DNA from: Colius striatus
Lineage: Eukaryota; Chordata; Aves; Coliiformes; Coliidae
Reading direction: 5' to 3'
DNA length: 64,000 nt
Assembly (NCBI RefSeq): GCF_028858725.1
Contig: NC_084759.1
Coordinates: forward strand, 95,972,362 to 96,036,361
A model generated the notes under the pieces. The model had not been told where the DNA came from. It searched no databases and saw only the letters and a program-made list of their open reading frames with translations. Both the position numbers and the translations under genes were made by a program. Below are positions 63,441 to 64,000 of this stretch, one piece after another (position 1 is the stretch's first letter; each line of letters starts with the position of its first letter).

Positions 63441-64000
63441 TAATGTGCTTTCCTTACAGTGGTGCATCTAAATCCCAACCAATTGCACATGAATCCACTC
63501 TACATGTTCATTCTCAAATGATTTTTTATGGCCTTGGGTACTCAGAAAGACCAAGCAGTGAGTACTTTCTCCCTAGCTTGTAATGTTTTTTTACTTTTGC
63601 CAATGCTGCTGTTACCATAATACTCAAGGTTGGAGGACGGGATTGTTCATATACATTTCTTTTTTTAAATGGCAGTTTTGGAAACAGAAGAAGAATGCAA
63701 ATGAACTGACAATTTACTGCTGCTAGCCTGTCATGTAAAAGATATATAACTCATATGTGCTAATCAGTAAAGAGAATGTAGCTGTGCATGTGGGAACTTT
63801 CAAAAATAAGGCTTAATGTCTCCCCGCCTCTCAGCTTCAATATATTCTAGTAATGTGGCAATTAAAACATTATTAAGATGTCCTTCTGGAAAAAATGGTC
63901 AAGTGTCTTTAAAAGCCATAGATGGTTAGCTGTTGTATGATTTGTGTGTGTGGATTACTGCCAGCATATTCAAAATGCATTTTAATAAATTATCTAGATG
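63441..64000. other. Intergenic, nothing recognised
   Basis: AT-rich sequence with no coding frame of interest and no repeat that I recognise, up to the window edge. Confidence 0.4.

Noticed and set aside
1..64000. CRISPR arrays, prokaryotic operons, prophage or defence systems
   Set aside because: The sequence is clearly avian nuclear DNA with CR1 repeats and spliced exons; no regularly spaced repeats or bacterial genes are present.

Overview
This window is vertebrate nuclear DNA, almost certainly from a bird. The evidence is a single large, intron-rich gene with GT-AG splice sites, at least sixteen copies of chicken-repeat-1 (CR1) LINE elements carrying the avian 3' end (CATTCTATGAT tail), and compact introns of mostly 0.1-4 kb. 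The species cannot be fixed from sequence alone. There are no bacterial genes, operons, CRISPR arrays or tRNAs.

The window is dominated by one plus-strand gene, URB1 (NPA1, nucleolar pre-ribosomal-associated protein 1), which I reconstructed exon by exon. Thirty-nine coding exons run from the ATG at 2317 to the TAA at 59924-59926. Every junction keeps phase, and the exon lengths sum to 6852 nt. This is a 2283-residue protein, close to my recollection of human URB1 (about 2270 residues, 39 exons). The promoter is a TATA-less CpG-rich block (about 1940-2820) with an ETS-like CTTCCGG just before the start codon. A probable poly(A) signal (ATTAAA, 60106-60111) gives a short 3' UTR of about 200 nt.

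Layout: 1-1789 is AT-rich intergenic DNA without recognised exons. 1790-1887 is a CR1 fragment abutting the CpG island. 2317-59926 is URB1, with introns holding CR1 copies of both orientations, a candidate minus-strand solo LTR (about 6934-7796, intron 3), a 1.9-kb CR1 copy with a decayed reverse transcriptase (intron 13), a CA/CCCA-rich tract with strong G-quadruplex potential on the minus strand (intron 35), and several near-perfect hairpins. 60572-61290 and 62831-63440 are two CR1 copies arranged tail to tail downstream of the gene. The rest of the 3' flank has no recognised coding exon.

I found no novel multi-gene system. The most interesting observations are inside URB1. One is a 123-nt, phase-symmetric candidate cassette exon (16986-17108) that would insert 41 residues in frame, separated from exon 9 by only 55 nt whose retention would instead stop translation. 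Another is a candidate in-frame alternative terminal exon in intron 25 (41192 onward) with an AATAAA downstream. The others are the double hairpin at 18306-18376, the stem-loop at 46551-46590, the G-quadruplex tract and the candidate solo LTR. All exon-level novelty claims rest on reading frames and splice motifs and need RNA evidence.
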